Assembly: GCA_041936745.1 (NCBI GenBank)
Contig: JBHGWS010000106.1
Coordinates: forward strand, 1-47,681
DNA from: Darwinibacter acetoxidans_A
GTDB taxonomy: Bacteria > Bacillota > Limnochordia > Darwinibacteriales > Darwinibacteriaceae
DNA: 47,681 nucleotides
Direction of reading: 5' to 3'
Made by a program: the position numbers and the translations under genes. The notes beneath the pieces are model-generated. The model made no database searches. It was given only the letters and a program-made list of their open reading frames with translations, and was not told the DNA's origin. Positions within the stretch are counted from its first letter, which is position 1; the number at the start of each line of letters is the position of its first letter. Positions 26,041 to 33,209 of this stretch are shown here, one piece after another.

Positions 26041-26068
26041 GTTTAGTGGATCTAAACAATAAGTTTAG
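26041..26068 (+). promoter_or_regulatory. Three alternating operator half-sites before the polyamine operon
   Basis: GTTTAG (26041-26046), five bases, CTAAAC (26052-26057), five bases, GTTTAG (26063-26068). The half-sites alternate in direction with an 11-base period and start at the predicted transcript start. The adjacent XRE-cupin protein is the obvious candidate binder. Confidence 0.6.
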
Positions 26069-26096
26069 TATAGGGAAACAAAAGGGAGGCTGCGCT

Positions 26097-26636
26097 GTGA
26101 AAATAGGCGAGAAAATTAAACGGCTGCGCATGCAACATGATTTGACTCAGGAAGAGCTGGCAGATCGGTGTGAGCTTTCCAAGGGTTTTATTTCCCAGCT
26201 GGAGCGGGAACTTACTTCGCCTTCCATAGCAACTTTAGTGGATATTTTAGAATCCTTGGGCACCAATTTAGCGGATTTTTTCAGCGATGCGGGCCCGGAA
26301 AGGGTTGTCTTCACCGAAGAAGACGTCTCTATAAAAAGTGATGATGAATTGGGCTGCGAGATTCACTGGTTGATCCCGACCGCGCAAAAAAACGGCATGG
26401 AACCGATCCTCGTTTATTTACAACCGGGCGGTAGAACCGCTTTTGACGACCCCCACGACGGGGAAGAGTTCGGTTATGTGTTGGAGGGGGAAATCTATCT
26501 TAATTTCGGTTCCAGAAAGAAACGGATCGGTGAGGGAGAAGCCTTTTATTTCAAAGCGCAGGCCGGCCACTATATTGCGAATGCGGGGAAAAAAAGAGCC
26601 GGAATTCTGTGGGTGGCGGCACCGCCCAGTTTTTAA
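26097..26636 (+). CDS. XRE-family regulator with cupin sensor domain (PuuR-like)
   Basis: 179 residues from GTG at 26097, with GGGAGG seven bases upstream; the longer in-frame version runs through the operator region. Residues 1-60 form a lambda-repressor-type helix-turn-helix (GEKIKRLRMQHDLTQEELAD then ELSKGFISQLERELTSPSIA). Residues about 100-179 form a cupin barrel (GYVLEGEIYLNFGSRKKRIG, GEAFYFKAQAGHYIANAG). Regulators of this layout next to potABCD sense polyamines or their products. It is the first gene of the operon; the PotA start lies 21 bases beyond the stop. Confidence 0.92.
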   Translation: MKIGEKIKRLRMQHDLTQEELADRCELSKGFISQLERELTSPSIATLVDILESLGTNLADFFSDAGPERVVFTEEDVSIKSDDELGCEIHWLIPTAQKNGMEPILVYLQPGGRTAFDDPHDGEEFGYVLEGEIYLNFGSRKKRIGEGEAFYFKAQAGHYIANAGKKRAGILWVAAPPSF

Positions 26637-26657
26637 TTGGAGGAAGGGGGATGGCAC

Positions 26658-27707
26658 ATGCGGGAAATCATTGTTGAGCTGCAGAAAGTCTCTAAATTTT
26701 ATGACGAAACGGCTGCGCTGGCAGATGTGGATCTCAGTATCAAAAAGAATGAATTTTTAACTCTCTTAGGCCCCAGCGGCTGTGGTAAAACTACTACTTT
26801 ACGCTTAATCGGCGGCTTTGAACAGGCAAGTAACGGTACTATTTTGTTTGAAGGGAAAAACATTGTCAACGTCCCGCCTCATAAGCGAAAAGTGAATACG
26901 GTTTTTCAAAGGTACGCCCTTTTTTCTCACATGGATGTTTACGAAAACATCGCCTTTGGGCTGCGCATTAAAAAGCTGGGAGAACAGGTTATCCGCCAAA
27001 AGATAGGCAAAATGCTGGAATTGGTCAACCTGCAGGGCTTTGAAAAGCGCGATGTAAATTCCTTAAGCGGCGGGCAGCAGCAGCGGGTTGCCATCGCCCG
27101 GGCTTTGGTTAATGAACCGGAAGTACTTTTACTCGATGAACCGCTGGCTGCTTTGGATCTGAAACTGCGGCGGGAAATGCAGCACGAGTTGAAAAATATG
27201 CAGAGGCAGCTGGGCATCACCTTTGTTTATGTCACCCACGATCAAGAAGAAGCGCTTTCCATGTCTGATACTGTGGCTGTAATGAACGAAGGCGAGATTT
27301 TGCAAATCGGCGAACCGGAAATGATCTACAATGAACCGGAAAACGCCTTTGTGGCCGGTTTCATTGGGGAAAGCAATATCATCGATGGGATCATGCGCCG
27401 AGATTACTTGGTTGATTTTGGCGGGGCAAGTTTTGAATGTGTGGATAAGGGTTTTGGACGGGATGAGGCAGTGGATGTGGTGATCAGGCCGGAAGACCTA
27501 CGGCTGATTCCGGCAGATAACGCGAAAATAAAAGGGATCGTGCGGTCCGTCAATTTTTTGGGCGTGCACTATGAAATGATCGTGGAAACGGCCGGCGGTT
27601 TTTCTTGGCTGGTGCACAGCACGCTTATGGAACCGGCAGGCACTTTAGTGGGGCTGGGCTTAGAGCCCATGGACATTCACATCATGCGAAAGGCGGGGGA
27701 GATATGA
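26658..27707 (+). CDS. potA: Spermidine/putrescine ABC transporter ATPase
   Basis: 349 residues from ATG at 26658 (AAGGGGG seven bases upstream). Walker A GPSGCGKTT, Q-loop VFQRYALFSHM, signature LSGGQQQRV, Walker B VLLLDEPLAALD, H-loop VTHDQEEAL. A C-terminal TOBE-type domain follows (GFIGESNIIDGIM, IRPEDLRLIPAD), usual for PotA and other CUT1-like ATPases. It powers import with PotBC and the lipoprotein PotD encoded directly downstream. The stop overlaps the potB start (ATGA). Confidence 0.95.
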   Translation: MREIIVELQKVSKFYDETAALADVDLSIKKNEFLTLLGPSGCGKTTTLRLIGGFEQASNGTILFEGKNIVNVPPHKRKVNTVFQRYALFSHMDVYENIAFGLRIKKLGEQVIRQKIGKMLELVNLQGFEKRDVNSLSGGQQQRVAIARALVNEPEVLLLDEPLAALDLKLRREMQHELKNMQRQLGITFVYVTHDQEEALSMSDTVAVMNEGEILQIGEPEMIYNEPENAFVAGFIGESNIIDGIMRRDYLVDFGGASFECVDKGFGRDEAVDVVIRPEDLRLIPADNAKIKGIVRSVNFLGVHYEMIVETAGGFSWLVHSTLMEPAGTLVGLGLEPMDIHIMRKAGEI

Positions 27708-28516
27708 AGCGCTCTTACACGACTATCCCTTATTTGATTTGGGTCGCTTTGTTTACCGTAATTCCCCTGCTGCTGGTCGTCTACTACGCGTTTTCTGCGG
27801 AGGCGGAATTTACTGCGGCAAATTTTGCCCGCTTCTTTGAACCGATTTATCTAAAGGTTTTGTGGCGTTCCGTTGTTTTAGCTTCCATCAGCACGCTAAT
27901 CTGCCTGCTTGTGGCTTACCCGGCGGCGATGGTGATGGTGAGCAAGGCTTTCAGCCGGAAAAACGTTTTAATGCTGTTGTTTGTCGTGCCCATGTGGATG
28001 AATTTTCTTTTAAGGACCTATGCCTGGCTGACGATCTTGGAAAGAAACGGGTTTATTAATGTTGTTTTAAGCAAGCTGAGCCTGCCTAACCTCAACATTT
28101 TATACACAAACTCGGCTGTGGTTTTGGGCATGGTCTACAATTTCCTGCCCTTTATGGTCCTGCCGATTTACTCCGTTTTAAGTAAGATCGATGAGCGGGT
28201 ACTGGAGGCGGCACAGGATTTGGGGGCCAATTCCCTGATTGTCTTTCTCCGGATCATCCTGCCTTTAAGCCTGCCCGGCGTTATCTCCGGCGTGACGATG
28301 GTTTTTATGCCTGCCTTAACCACCTTTGTCATCTCCAGGCTTTTGGGCGGCGGCCAGTTTACCTTAATAGGCAATCTGATTGAACAGCAGTTTTTGGTTG
28401 TAGGGGATTGGGGTTTTGGCTCGGCAATCTCACTGGTAATGATCGTGCTCATTCTTTTCAGCATGGCGATTATGTCCTTCTTTGAAGGGGAAGAAAAGGA
28501 GGCGGCCCTGTGGTAG
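27704..28516 (+). CDS. potB: Spermidine/putrescine ABC transporter permease
   Basis: 270 residues, ATG overlapping the potA stop. Six membrane helices starting with TIPYLIWVALFTVIPLLLVV, and the EAA loop that contacts PotA (VLEAAQDLGANSLIVFLRII). The conserved FVVPMWMNFLLRTYAWLTIL stretch is typical of PotB. It overlaps the potC start by seven bases, so coupled translation is likely. Confidence 0.94.
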   Translation: MKRSYTTIPYLIWVALFTVIPLLLVVYYAFSAEAEFTAANFARFFEPIYLKVLWRSVVLASISTLICLLVAYPAAMVMVSKAFSRKNVLMLLFVVPMWMNFLLRTYAWLTILERNGFINVVLSKLSLPNLNILYTNSAVVLGMVYNFLPFMVLPIYSVLSKIDERVLEAAQDLGANSLIVFLRIILPLSLPGVISGVTMVFMPALTTFVISRLLGGGQFTLIGNLIEQQFLVVGDWGFGSAISLVMIVLILFSMAIMSFFEGEEKEAALW

Positions 28517-28653
28517 AAAAAAGCAATAGAAACAAATCTGATCCGTGGGGTAGCCCTATGGTAGAAAAAAGCAATAGAAACAAATCTCGTCCGTGGGGTA
28601 GCCCTATGGTAGAAAAAAGCAAGAGAGGTAGATTTCGTTCCTGGGGTAAGTCT
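28510..28653 (+). repeat. 48-base tandem repeat, three copies, at the start of potC
   Basis: Copies at 28510-28557, 28558-28605 and 28606-28653. Copies 1 and 2 agree at 45 of 48 bases, differing in the start codon (GTG/ATG) and in GAT/CGT. Copy 3 is diverged after AGC. The unit is 16 codons, so the frame is kept. Confidence 0.95.
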
Positions 28654-29478
28654 TTGGGTTATGTATTCGGCCGCGGCTATATCTATCTGATCTTTGTCTT
28701 TTTGTATCTGCCTATTGGAGTATTGATGGTTTATTCTTTTAATGACTCCCGCTCCAGAGGGCATTGGGGCGGCTTTACCCTAAAGTGGTACCAGGGCCTT
28801 TTCCAAGACCGAGCGATTATGAGTTCACTTTACTCCACTCTGTTTATCGGTATCACCGCGGCGTTGATCGCTACAATTATCGGGACACTGGCCGCTTTCG
28901 GCATTCACAATTTCCGAGGCTGGCAGAAGAAGCTGGTGATGAATCTCACCTACATCCCGGTGCTGAACCCGGAAATAGTGACCGCTATTTCCCTGATGAT
29001 CCTTTTTGTGTTCGCCAGGGTGCGGCTGGGGTATGTAACGCTTCTTTTAGCCCACATCACTTTTAACATTCCTTATGTGATTTTGTCCGTGCTGCCCAAA
29101 TTGAGGCAGCTTAACAAACACTTGTACGAAGCGGCTTTAGATTTAGGGGCAACACCGGGCCAAGCACTCTGGAAAGTTATTATACCGGAGATAATGCCCG
29201 GTATCATCACAGGGCTTTTGCTCAGCTTTACTCTGTCTATTGACGATTTCGTCGTGAGCTTCTTTACAACAGGCTCCGGGGTTTCCACCCTGTCGATCAC
29301 GGTCTTTTCCATGGCCAGGCAGGGCATCAATCCTAAAATCAATGCGCTGTCCACTTTGATGTTTACTTTTGTTTTGATTCTGCTTGTCATTGTGAATGTG
29401 CGCCAGGTGCGGGAAGAAAGAAAAGAAAGGAATGGTAAAAATGTCTCCAAAAAACAGGTTCGTGCTTATTCTGCTTAG
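28510..29478 (+). CDS. potC: Spermidine/putrescine ABC transporter permease with repeated N-terminus
   Basis: 322 residues from GTG at 28510 (AGGAGG seven bases upstream). The first about 48 residues are not part of the usual PotC: they consist of a 16-residue unit starting MVEKSNRNKS or close to it, repeated three times, hydrophilic and basic. Normal PotC begins near GRGYIYLIFVFLYLPIGVLM, with six helices, the EAA loop YEAALDLGATPGQALWKVII and DDFVVSFFTTG. Internal ATGs at 28558 and 28606 open copies 2 and 3 and could also be used. The last 38 bases overlap the potD start. Confidence 0.93.
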   Translation: MVEKSNRNKSDPWGSPMVEKSNRNKSRPWGSPMVEKSKRGRFRSWGKSLGYVFGRGYIYLIFVFLYLPIGVLMVYSFNDSRSRGHWGGFTLKWYQGLFQDRAIMSSLYSTLFIGITAALIATIIGTLAAFGIHNFRGWQKKLVMNLTYIPVLNPEIVTAISLMILFVFARVRLGYVTLLLAHITFNIPYVILSVLPKLRQLNKHLYEAALDLGATPGQALWKVIIPEIMPGIITGLLLSFTLSIDDFVVSFFTTGSGVSTLSITVFSMARQGINPKINALSTLMFTFVLILLVIVNVRQVREERKERNGKNVSKKQVRAYSA

Positions 29479-30484
29479 TCTTTTAGTTTTCAGTTTAGTT
29501 TTTACCGGCTGTAAAAAAGATAAACCGACACTCTATGTCTACAACTGGGGAGATTACATCGATGAGACTATTTTAGGCGAATTTGAAAAGGAAACGGGAA
29601 TTAAAATAGTCTACGATACCTTCGCAACCAACGAAGACATGTACGTTAAAATTAAATCGGGCGGCAGTTCTTACGATGTCATTTTCCCCTCTGATTACAT
29701 GCTCACAAGAATGATCGAAGAGGGCATGCTGGAGAAAATCGACATGAAGAACATCCCGAATATTAAAAACATCGATCCTTGGTTTTTAGGCCACGATTAT
29801 GATCCTAACAACGAATACTCCGTACCATATAAATGGGGCACCATGGGTATTTTATACAACACGCGGATGGTCGATGATCCGGTGGACAGCTGGGATATCC
29901 TTTGGGATCCCAAGTACAAAAAAGAGATTCTGATGCTGGACAGCCAGCGCGATTCAATCGGAGCCGCTTTATTGAAACTCGGTTATCCCCTTAACACTCT
30001 AGACTTTGAGCAGTTAAGGGAAGCAGGCGAGCTGTTAAAAGAACAAAAACCGCTCGTACTTGCCTATGTTGTCGATGAGGGTAAAGATAAAATGGTGGCG
30101 GAAGAGGCGGCATTGGCCCTGGTTTGGTCAGGTGAAGCGACTTATGCGTTTCAAGAAAACCCAAACTTAGCCTACGCCATCCCGAAAGAAGGCACGAACC
30201 TGTGGTTTGATGTGGCAGCCATTCCTAAAGGGGCTAAAAACAAAGCGGGGGCAGAAAAGTTCATCGACTTTCTAAACCGGCCGGAAATAGCCTTCCGCAA
30301 TGCGGATTATACGGGCTATGCCACGCCTAACGCCGCAGCCAAAGCACTCTTGCCGCCGGAAATCAGGGACAATAGAATGATTTATCCTCAAGAGGAAGAT
30401 TTAGTTAACACAGAAGTTTTCGTCAACCTGGGGAAAACGCTGAAAGAATACGACAGGATTTGGACAGAAGTTAAAGCACATTAA
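29441..30484 (+). CDS. potD: Spermidine/putrescine ABC transporter substrate-binding lipoprotein
   Basis: 347 residues from ATG at 29441 (AAGGA nine bases upstream; the ATG at 29432 is too close to it). Lipoprotein signal LLSLLVFSLVFTGC with Cys24. The mature part starts TLYVYNWGDYIDETILGEFE, the PotD/PotF opening, and continues SSYDVIFPSDYMLTRMIEEG and PYKWGTMGILYNT with acidic and aromatic polyamine-binding residues, ending RIWTEVKAH. It captures spermidine or putrescine outside the membrane. Last gene of the operon; a GC-rich hairpin follows. Confidence 0.95.
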   Translation: MSPKNRFVLILLSLLVFSLVFTGCKKDKPTLYVYNWGDYIDETILGEFEKETGIKIVYDTFATNEDMYVKIKSGGSSYDVIFPSDYMLTRMIEEGMLEKIDMKNIPNIKNIDPWFLGHDYDPNNEYSVPYKWGTMGILYNTRMVDDPVDSWDILWDPKYKKEILMLDSQRDSIGAALLKLGYPLNTLDFEQLREAGELLKEQKPLVLAYVVDEGKDKMVAEEAALALVWSGEATYAFQENPNLAYAIPKEGTNLWFDVAAIPKGAKNKAGAEKFIDFLNRPEIAFRNADYTGYATPNAAAKALLPPEIRDNRMIYPQEEDLVNTEVFVNLGKTLKEYDRIWTEVKAH

Positions 30485-30489
30485 AACTA

Positions 30490-30513
30490 AAGCCGCGGCA
30501 AAGACCGCGGCTT
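30490..30513 (+). terminator. Hairpin after potD
   Basis: AAGCCGCGG / CCGCGGCTT, nine base pairs, loop CAAAGA. The tail is CACTTATT rather than a T-run, so efficiency is uncertain. Confidence 0.6.
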
Positions 30514-30570
30514 CACTTATTCCCGCAGTGGGCTGGTTTTTGAATACTGCAGCAGTAGGTAAGGATGGGA

Positions 30571-30648
30571 ATGCTCAGAAAAATAAAAGCGGCTGGAAAA
30601 AAGATCACGGGAAAGAAAATAAAAAAAGAGGAAATCTGCCGCCGGTAG
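30571..30648 (+). CDS. Possible 25-residue basic peptide
   Basis: ATG at 30571 opens a 25-codon frame in which 9 of 25 residues are lysine (MLRKIKAAGKKITGKKIKKE at the start), with AAGG six bases upstream and an alternative ATG six bases earlier. No homologue is recalled, and no promoter was identified apart from read-through from potD. It may be chance. Confidence 0.2.
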   Translation: MLRKIKAAGKKITGKKIKKEEICRR

Positions 30649-30794
30649 TGAAATGGCAAGCCGACGGCTGATCTCAGTGGTACCTTGTCTACCTGGGGTT
30701 TCGTTAAAGTATCGTAAAATAAAAGGAACGCTTCGCCAAAAAGCAAGTCTGCTGGCCGCCCCTGATTAAGCTTAAGAACTTTTTGAGCCGACTG

Positions 30795-30803
30795 TGATAG
30801 AAT
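30795..30803 (+). promoter_or_regulatory. Extended -10 promoter of rapZ
   Basis: TG-A-TAGAAT lies 55 bases before the rapZ GTG. No convincing -35 hexamer at 16-18 bases. Confidence 0.5.
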
Positions 30804-30857
30804 TAAACGAGCGGGGAAGAAAGTGAGTTGAAAAATTAGTTTGGGAAGTGATCTGAA

Positions 30858-31745
30858 GTGAAAGATGTTGATTTTGTAATCGTGACAGGTTTGTCCGGGG
30901 CCGGGAAAACCCAAGCCATGAAAGTTTTAGAAGATCTCTACTTTTTCTGCATAGATAATCTGCCACCTGCACTGTTACCCCGCTTAGTGGATCTTCACGG
31001 CCAGGTTAAACAAGCGAGGCAGTTCGCCATCGCCATAGATATCAGGGTGCGGGAATACTTCGGTGATCTGCGGCAGTCGCTGGCCTGGCTGGAAAACAGC
31101 GGCTATTCTTACCACGTCATCTTTTTGGACTGCAGCGATTCTGTGTTGATCAAGCGCTTCAGTGAAACCAGAAGGCTGCACCCCTTGGTTAAAGGGCAGG
31201 CAACGCCGGAAAGCATCTCGGAAAACATTGCGGAAGAAAGGCGGCTTTTGGCAGACGTTAGGGAAATGGCGCACGTAATCATCGATACAACCGATTTAAG
31301 GCCCATGGACCTGCGGGTTAGGTTAAACGAAATCTATCAAGGTCGGCCGCTGCACGCATCGCTCACAGTCGATCTGTTTTCTTTCGGTTTTAAATACGGG
31401 GCACCGATCGATGCGGATATCGTCTTTGATGTGCGCTTTATAGCCAACCCTTTTTATATCGATGAGCTGCGGCCTTTAACAGGGGAGAATCCCGCCGTTG
31501 CTGATTACGTACTGCAGCCTCCCATCACCCAAAATTTCCTTAAACAGTTCACGACACTTGTCAGTGAACTTGTACCCGCTTACGCTAGAGAGGGTAAAGC
31601 CCGTTTGACCATTGGAATCGGCTGTACGGGCGGCCAACACCGCTCAGTGGCCATCGCTATTGAACTGGCGCGGCGCCTGCGGGAAAAAGGGATCAAGGCA
31701 GATTACCGCCACCGGGAGTTAAGCCGGGGCCAGTTCGCGCAATAG
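30858..31745 (+). CDS. rapZ: RapZ/YvcJ-type nucleotide-binding protein
   Basis: 295 residues. The N-terminal P-loop ATP/GTP-binding domain shows TGLSGAGKTQAMKVLED. The C-terminal domain carries the family hallmark TIGIGCTGGQHRSVAIAIEL. In Escherichia coli RapZ is an adaptor that targets a small RNA to RNase E; in Bacillus YvcJ binds nucleotides and affects competence. Start GTG at 30858, nine bases after GGGAAG. In many Bacillota it sits with yvcK and whiA; here it is followed by a separately promoted MATE gene, so that cluster is broken. The substrate in this organism is unknown. Confidence 0.93.
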   Translation: MKDVDFVIVTGLSGAGKTQAMKVLEDLYFFCIDNLPPALLPRLVDLHGQVKQARQFAIAIDIRVREYFGDLRQSLAWLENSGYSYHVIFLDCSDSVLIKRFSETRRLHPLVKGQATPESISENIAEERRLLADVREMAHVIIDTTDLRPMDLRVRLNEIYQGRPLHASLTVDLFSFGFKYGAPIDADIVFDVRFIANPFYIDELRPLTGENPAVADYVLQPPITQNFLKQFTTLVSELVPAYAREGKARLTIGIGCTGGQHRSVAIAIELARRLREKGIKADYRHRELSRGQFAQ

Positions 31746-31754
31746 GGGACAAAC

Positions 31755-31783
31755 TTGCCTTTTAGGATTAGTCCGAGTATACT
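31755..31783 (+). promoter_or_regulatory. Sigma-A promoter of the MATE gene
   Basis: TTGCCT (31755-31760, four of six), 17 bases, TATACT (31778-31783, five of six), 37 bases before the ATG. Confidence 0.65.
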
Positions 31784-31820
31784 TATATATCAATAGGAAT
31801 GAATTTAGAAGGGTGAAGTT

Positions 31821-33197
31821 ATGGATCGCGCCGAACGTTTAGGGCAGGAAAAAATTCTGCCTTTACTGCTTAGTTTTTCAATCCCCGCAATAGTGGGGAT
31901 GCTTGTCCAGGCTTTATACAACGTAGTTGACAGAATCTTTGTGGGCAACGGGGTAGGGCCTTTGGGCCTGGCCGGTTTAACGGTCGTTTTCCCCGTTATG
32001 TTGGTCCAAATGGCTTTGGCCATGCTGATTGGGCTTGGTGCCACTGCCTTGATCTCTATCCGCATGGGCGAAGGCAGAAAAAAAGAAGCGGAAGCAATTA
32101 TGTCCAATGCTTTTGGCATGTTAGTCCTGATCTCTTTACTGTTTACATTTTTAGGCATCACCTTTTTGGATCCTTTAATCCGCCTTTTGGGAGCCAGCGA
32201 AGCCGTACTGCCCTATTCCAGGGATTATTTAAGCATTATTCTCTACGGCAGTGTCTTCCAAGCCCTGGGGTTTGGTTTAAACCACATGATTAGGGCGCAG
32301 GGCAGCCCCAAAATTGCCATGGCTACCATGCTGATCGGGGCCATTACCAATACAATTTTGGACCCTGTTTTCATCTTTTTATTCGGTTGGGGGATTAAAG
32401 GGGCAGCTTTCGCAACTATTCTTTCCCAGGCTCTTTCCGCCGCCTGGGTCATCTCTTATTTCCTGCGGGGAAAAAGCCATTTGCGCTTGAATCTAAAGCG
32501 GGTTCATAAAATCGAGCCTGCGGTTGTCCTGCAGATTGTATCGATCGGCTTTGCGCCTTTTGCCATGCAGCTGGCCGCCAGTGTGCTCAATTTGATTTTA
32601 AACAAAAGCCTTGCCCATTACGGGGGCGATTTAGCTATATCCGCTATGGGCATTGTCTTTAGTGTGAATACTCTTTTTATGATGCCAATCTTCGGCATCA
32701 ACCAAGGTTCCCAGCCCATCATCGGTTTTAACTTCGGGGCTAAAAAATATGAGCGGGTGAAAGAAACTCTTTTTTATGCCGCGGCCGGTGCTACAGCCAT
32801 CGTTACATTGGGCTTTCTGGCCACGCGCCTTCTGCCCGTATCCTTGGTTTCTCTTTTTGGGCGACAGGATCAAGAGCTGATGGACCTTGGCATTAGGGCC
32901 ATGAAAACCGTCATGGTCATGTTTCCCATTATCGGCCTCCAGATTGTGGGCGCCAACTACTTCCAGGCAGTGGGTAAACCGAAGCGGGCGGCGTTTTTAT
33001 CTCTTTCCCGGCAGGTACTGCTTTTAATTCCGCTGCTTTTAGTGCTGCCAAGGTTTTGGGGCCTGCAAGGGGTTTTTAGGGCTTTTCCCTTTTCCGACGT
33101 CGGTTCCACCGTCATTACCGTTTTACTGCTGCGCAGTGAATTGAAAGGGCTGGCAGAGGAAGTACCCGAAGGGGCATTTGCCAGGGTCCGCTCGTAA
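31821..33197 (+). CDS. MATE-family efflux transporter
   Basis: 458 residues, twelve helices in two similar halves. The start PLLLSFSIPAIVGMLVQALY with NVVDRIFVGNGVG is the typical first helix-loop of prokaryotic MATE (DinF/NorM-like) proteins; the second half has its matching signature GINQGSQPIIGFNFGA. It exports organic cations or drugs using sodium or proton gradients. ATG follows AAGGGTGAAG. NAD synthase follows 12 bases later, so both may share a transcript. Cargo unknown. Confidence 0.93.
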   Translation: MDRAERLGQEKILPLLLSFSIPAIVGMLVQALYNVVDRIFVGNGVGPLGLAGLTVVFPVMLVQMALAMLIGLGATALISIRMGEGRKKEAEAIMSNAFGMLVLISLLFTFLGITFLDPLIRLLGASEAVLPYSRDYLSIILYGSVFQALGFGLNHMIRAQGSPKIAMATMLIGAITNTILDPVFIFLFGWGIKGAAFATILSQALSAAWVISYFLRGKSHLRLNLKRVHKIEPAVVLQIVSIGFAPFAMQLAASVLNLILNKSLAHYGGDLAISAMGIVFSVNTLFMMPIFGINQGSQPIIGFNFGAKKYERVKETLFYAAAGATAIVTLGFLATRLLPVSLVSLFGRQDQELMDLGIRAMKTVMVMFPIIGLQIVGANYFQAVGKPKRAAFLSLSRQVLLLIPLLLVLPRFWGLQGVFRAFPFSDVGSTVITVLLLRSELKGLAEEVPEGAFARVRS

Positions 33198-33209
33198 GGA
33201 GGGGTTTTT

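Larger units (their letters stand above)
30485..30857. other. 373-base gap between potD and rapZ
   Basis: Contains the potD hairpin, a short lysine-rich reading frame and the rapZ promoter. No tRNA, insertion sequence or riboswitch that I recognise is visible in the middle part (30650-30780). Confidence 0.6.

Noticed and set aside
28510..28653. Considered as a CRISPR array
   Set aside because: The 48-base units are directly adjacent with no spacers, are in frame with potC and show codon-level differences.
28168..28764. Minus-strand open frame with repeated FFYHRA units
   Set aside because: It is the mirror of the potC repeat and of potB/potC coding sequence; no ribosome binding site, and the plus-strand genes are certain.
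30640..30780. Possible riboswitch before rapZ
   Set aside because: Some pairing is possible, but I could not match any known riboswitch core.
30513..30914. Minus-strand 133-residue frame in the gap before rapZ
   Set aside because: No ribosome binding site, overlaps the rapZ start and promoter, and the composition looks like translated non-coding AT-rich DNA.
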